Shown here piece by piece: positions 6,607-7,158 of a DNA stretch of 7,158 bases. Under the pieces are notes generated by a model. That model was not told the origin of the DNA and did not search any database. It saw nothing but the letters and a program-made list of their open reading frames with translations. How positions within the stretch are numbered: the first letter of the stretch is position 1; every line of letters starts with the position of its first letter. Position numbers and translations under genes: made by a program. The stretch comes from Desulfovibrio sp. Its GTDB lineage: Bacteria > Desulfobacterota > Desulfovibrionia > Desulfovibrionales > Desulfovibrionaceae. The stretch spans positions 1 to 7,158 of the forward strand of contig JAQVZK010000120.1 of the NCBI GenBank assembly GCA_028708195.1, written 5' to 3'.

Positions 6607-6710
6607 CTGCCCCCGTGTGGGGCAGGGGGCGTCATAACCGCAGCCAATATTGTGCGCCCGGTGTAGTGTACCCGGAACAGATGCGAACGGCATAATTTCA
6701 GGAGAGCGCC

Positions 6711-7158
6711 ATGCAGAACGATTTGCCAAAGGGTTTCAGGGCCGGGGCCGCCGCAGCCAATTTCAAGAAGGCTGGACGGGACGACCTTGGACTTATAGTT
6801 TCCGACACGCCCGCCGTGCTGGCAGGCATGTTTACCCAAAACCTTTTCAAGGCCGCGCCCGTGCTGGTCTGTCAGGAAATACTGAACCGCGGGGGCACCG
6901 TGCGGGCTGTCCTTGCCAACTCCGGGCAGGCCAACGCCTGCACTGGCGACGAAGGGCTTGCCAATTGCCGTGTCACCCAAAATATGGTGTCCGGTCTCAC
7001 TGGCCTTGCGGTGGACGAAATATTGCCGCTTTCCACCGGGGTTGTGGGCGCGCACCTCAAGATGGACCGCTGGCTGGACGCGGTGCTAGCACTGGTAAAA
7101 AGCATTGGCACCCGCGATGCCGAGGGTTTTACCCGGTCCTTCATGACCACGGATGCTT
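6711..7158 (+). CDS. argJ: Glutamate N-acetyltransferase / ornithine acetyltransferase, 5' part
   Basis: ArgJ transfers the acetyl group from N-acetylornithine to glutamate, giving ornithine and N-acetylglutamate in the cyclic arginine pathway; bifunctional forms can also use acetyl-CoA. The window holds 149 complete codons, then runs out. Family features visible are the N-terminal PKGFRAGAAAANFKKAG (6-22), the stretch LGLIVSDTPAVLAGMFTQN (26-44), KAAPVLV (47-53), the highly conserved block NSGQANACTG (70-79), and STGVVG (108-113), whose Thr-Gly forms the oxyanion hole. The protein ends at MTTDA (145-149), ahead of the autocleavage site, so the threonine nucleophile and beta chain lie outside. 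ATG 6711 follows AGGAG (6700-6704) at a six-base spacing. It is separated from fusA by terminators and is probably its own transcription unit. Mono- versus bifunctional activity cannot be judged from this fragment. Confidence 0.93.
   Translation, partial: MQNDLPKGFRAGAAAANFKKAGRDDLGLIVSDTPAVLAGMFTQNLFKAAPVLVCQEILNRGGTVRAVLANSGQANACTGDEGLANCRVTQNMVSGLTGLAVDEILPLSTGVVGAHLKMDRWLDAVLALVKSIGTRDAEGFTRSFMTTDA

Larger units (their letters stand above)
6376..6710 (+). other. Non-coding argJ leader region with hairpins and repeats
   Basis: About 335 bases without a credible gene. Open frames on both strands lack ribosome binding sites and use codons such as AGA, ATA and CGA that are rare in the neighbouring genes. 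Base composition is mixed and less GC-biased than the coding regions. Two perfect 7-bp hairpins with 5-base loops are present: AGGCAGC/GCTGCCT around TTTTT (6448-6466), and CTGCCCC/GGGGCAG around CGTGT (6607-6625). Other elements (inverted repeat 6494-6515, direct repeats 6524-6606) are listed separately. It may be a long regulated 5' leader or a cluster of operator sites. I recognise no named riboswitch or small RNA family. Confidence 0.5.

Noticed and set aside
6389..6607. 72-aa - strand frame through the same repeats
   Set aside because: It starts at GTG without a good Shine-Dalgarno, ends in low-complexity Arg/Ala sequence, and has no family resemblance.
6444..6695. 83-aa + strand frame in which the repeats fall in phase (Ser-Asp-Arg/Gly-Thr-Gly)
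   Set aside because: Spacings of 57 and 60 bases keep the frame, which made it tempting, but there is no ribosome binding site before 6444 and it uses AGA, ATA, AGG and CGA, rare in the neighbouring genes.
6691..6696. CATAAT as an argJ -10 box
   Set aside because: A good hexamer, but there is no acceptable -35 at 16-18 bases, and the start of transcription would fall in the ribosome binding site.
6285..7055. 256-aa open frame on the - strand across the argJ leader and argJ
   Set aside because: It opposes a clear ArgJ reading frame and crosses the hairpin and repeat region; it contains no recognisable domain.

Overview
The window carries a housekeeping segment of a GC-rich bacterial chromosome, all on the + strand: valS, then a compact str operon (rpsL, rpsG, fusA), then the 5' part of argJ, which runs off the right edge. 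Gene content, protein lengths (ValRS 888 aa, S12 123 aa, S7 156 aa, EF-G 692 aa), strong C/G preference at third codon positions and G5AG4-type terminator hairpins fit a Desulfovibrio-like sulfate reducer (Desulfovibrionaceae). That assignment is inferred from general familiarity with these proteins, not from a search.

Layout. 1-45: end of the valS leader with a 15-nt palindrome and a ribosome binding site. 46-2712: valS, complete. 2734-2807: strong intrinsic terminator. 2808-3096: non-coding, with overlapping A/T-armed palindromes (2954-2984) and a near-consensus sigma-70 promoter (3015-3043) for the str operon. 3097-3468: rpsL. 3469-3585: intercistronic segment with two tandem hairpins, the place where other bacteria have the S7 translational control site. 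3586-4056: rpsG. 4089-4124: terminator-like hairpin with a GTAA loop and a short T tail, a possible attenuator in front of fusA. 4161-6239: fusA, whose start is the GTG at 4161; an upstream in-frame ATG at 4146 overlaps the Shine-Dalgarno sequence. 6247-6279 and 6328-6375: two consecutive hairpins, the second a convincing terminator. 6376-6710: non-coding argJ leader with a possible promoter, short perfect hairpins, and two 23-nt direct repeats exactly 60 bp apart. 6711-7158: argJ, 149 codons seen.

Function. ValRS charges tRNA-Val; S12 and S7 are small-subunit proteins at the decoding centre and in the head; EF-G drives translocation. ArgJ belongs to arginine biosynthesis and appears to be a separate transcription unit, isolated from fusA by terminators. 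The str cluster here has neither rpoBC directly upstream nor tuf directly downstream.

I see no mobile element, CRISPR array, tRNA, rRNA or new defence-type system. The genes are ordinary; what merits a second look is in the intergenic DNA, mainly the repeats before argJ and the hairpins inside the str operon.
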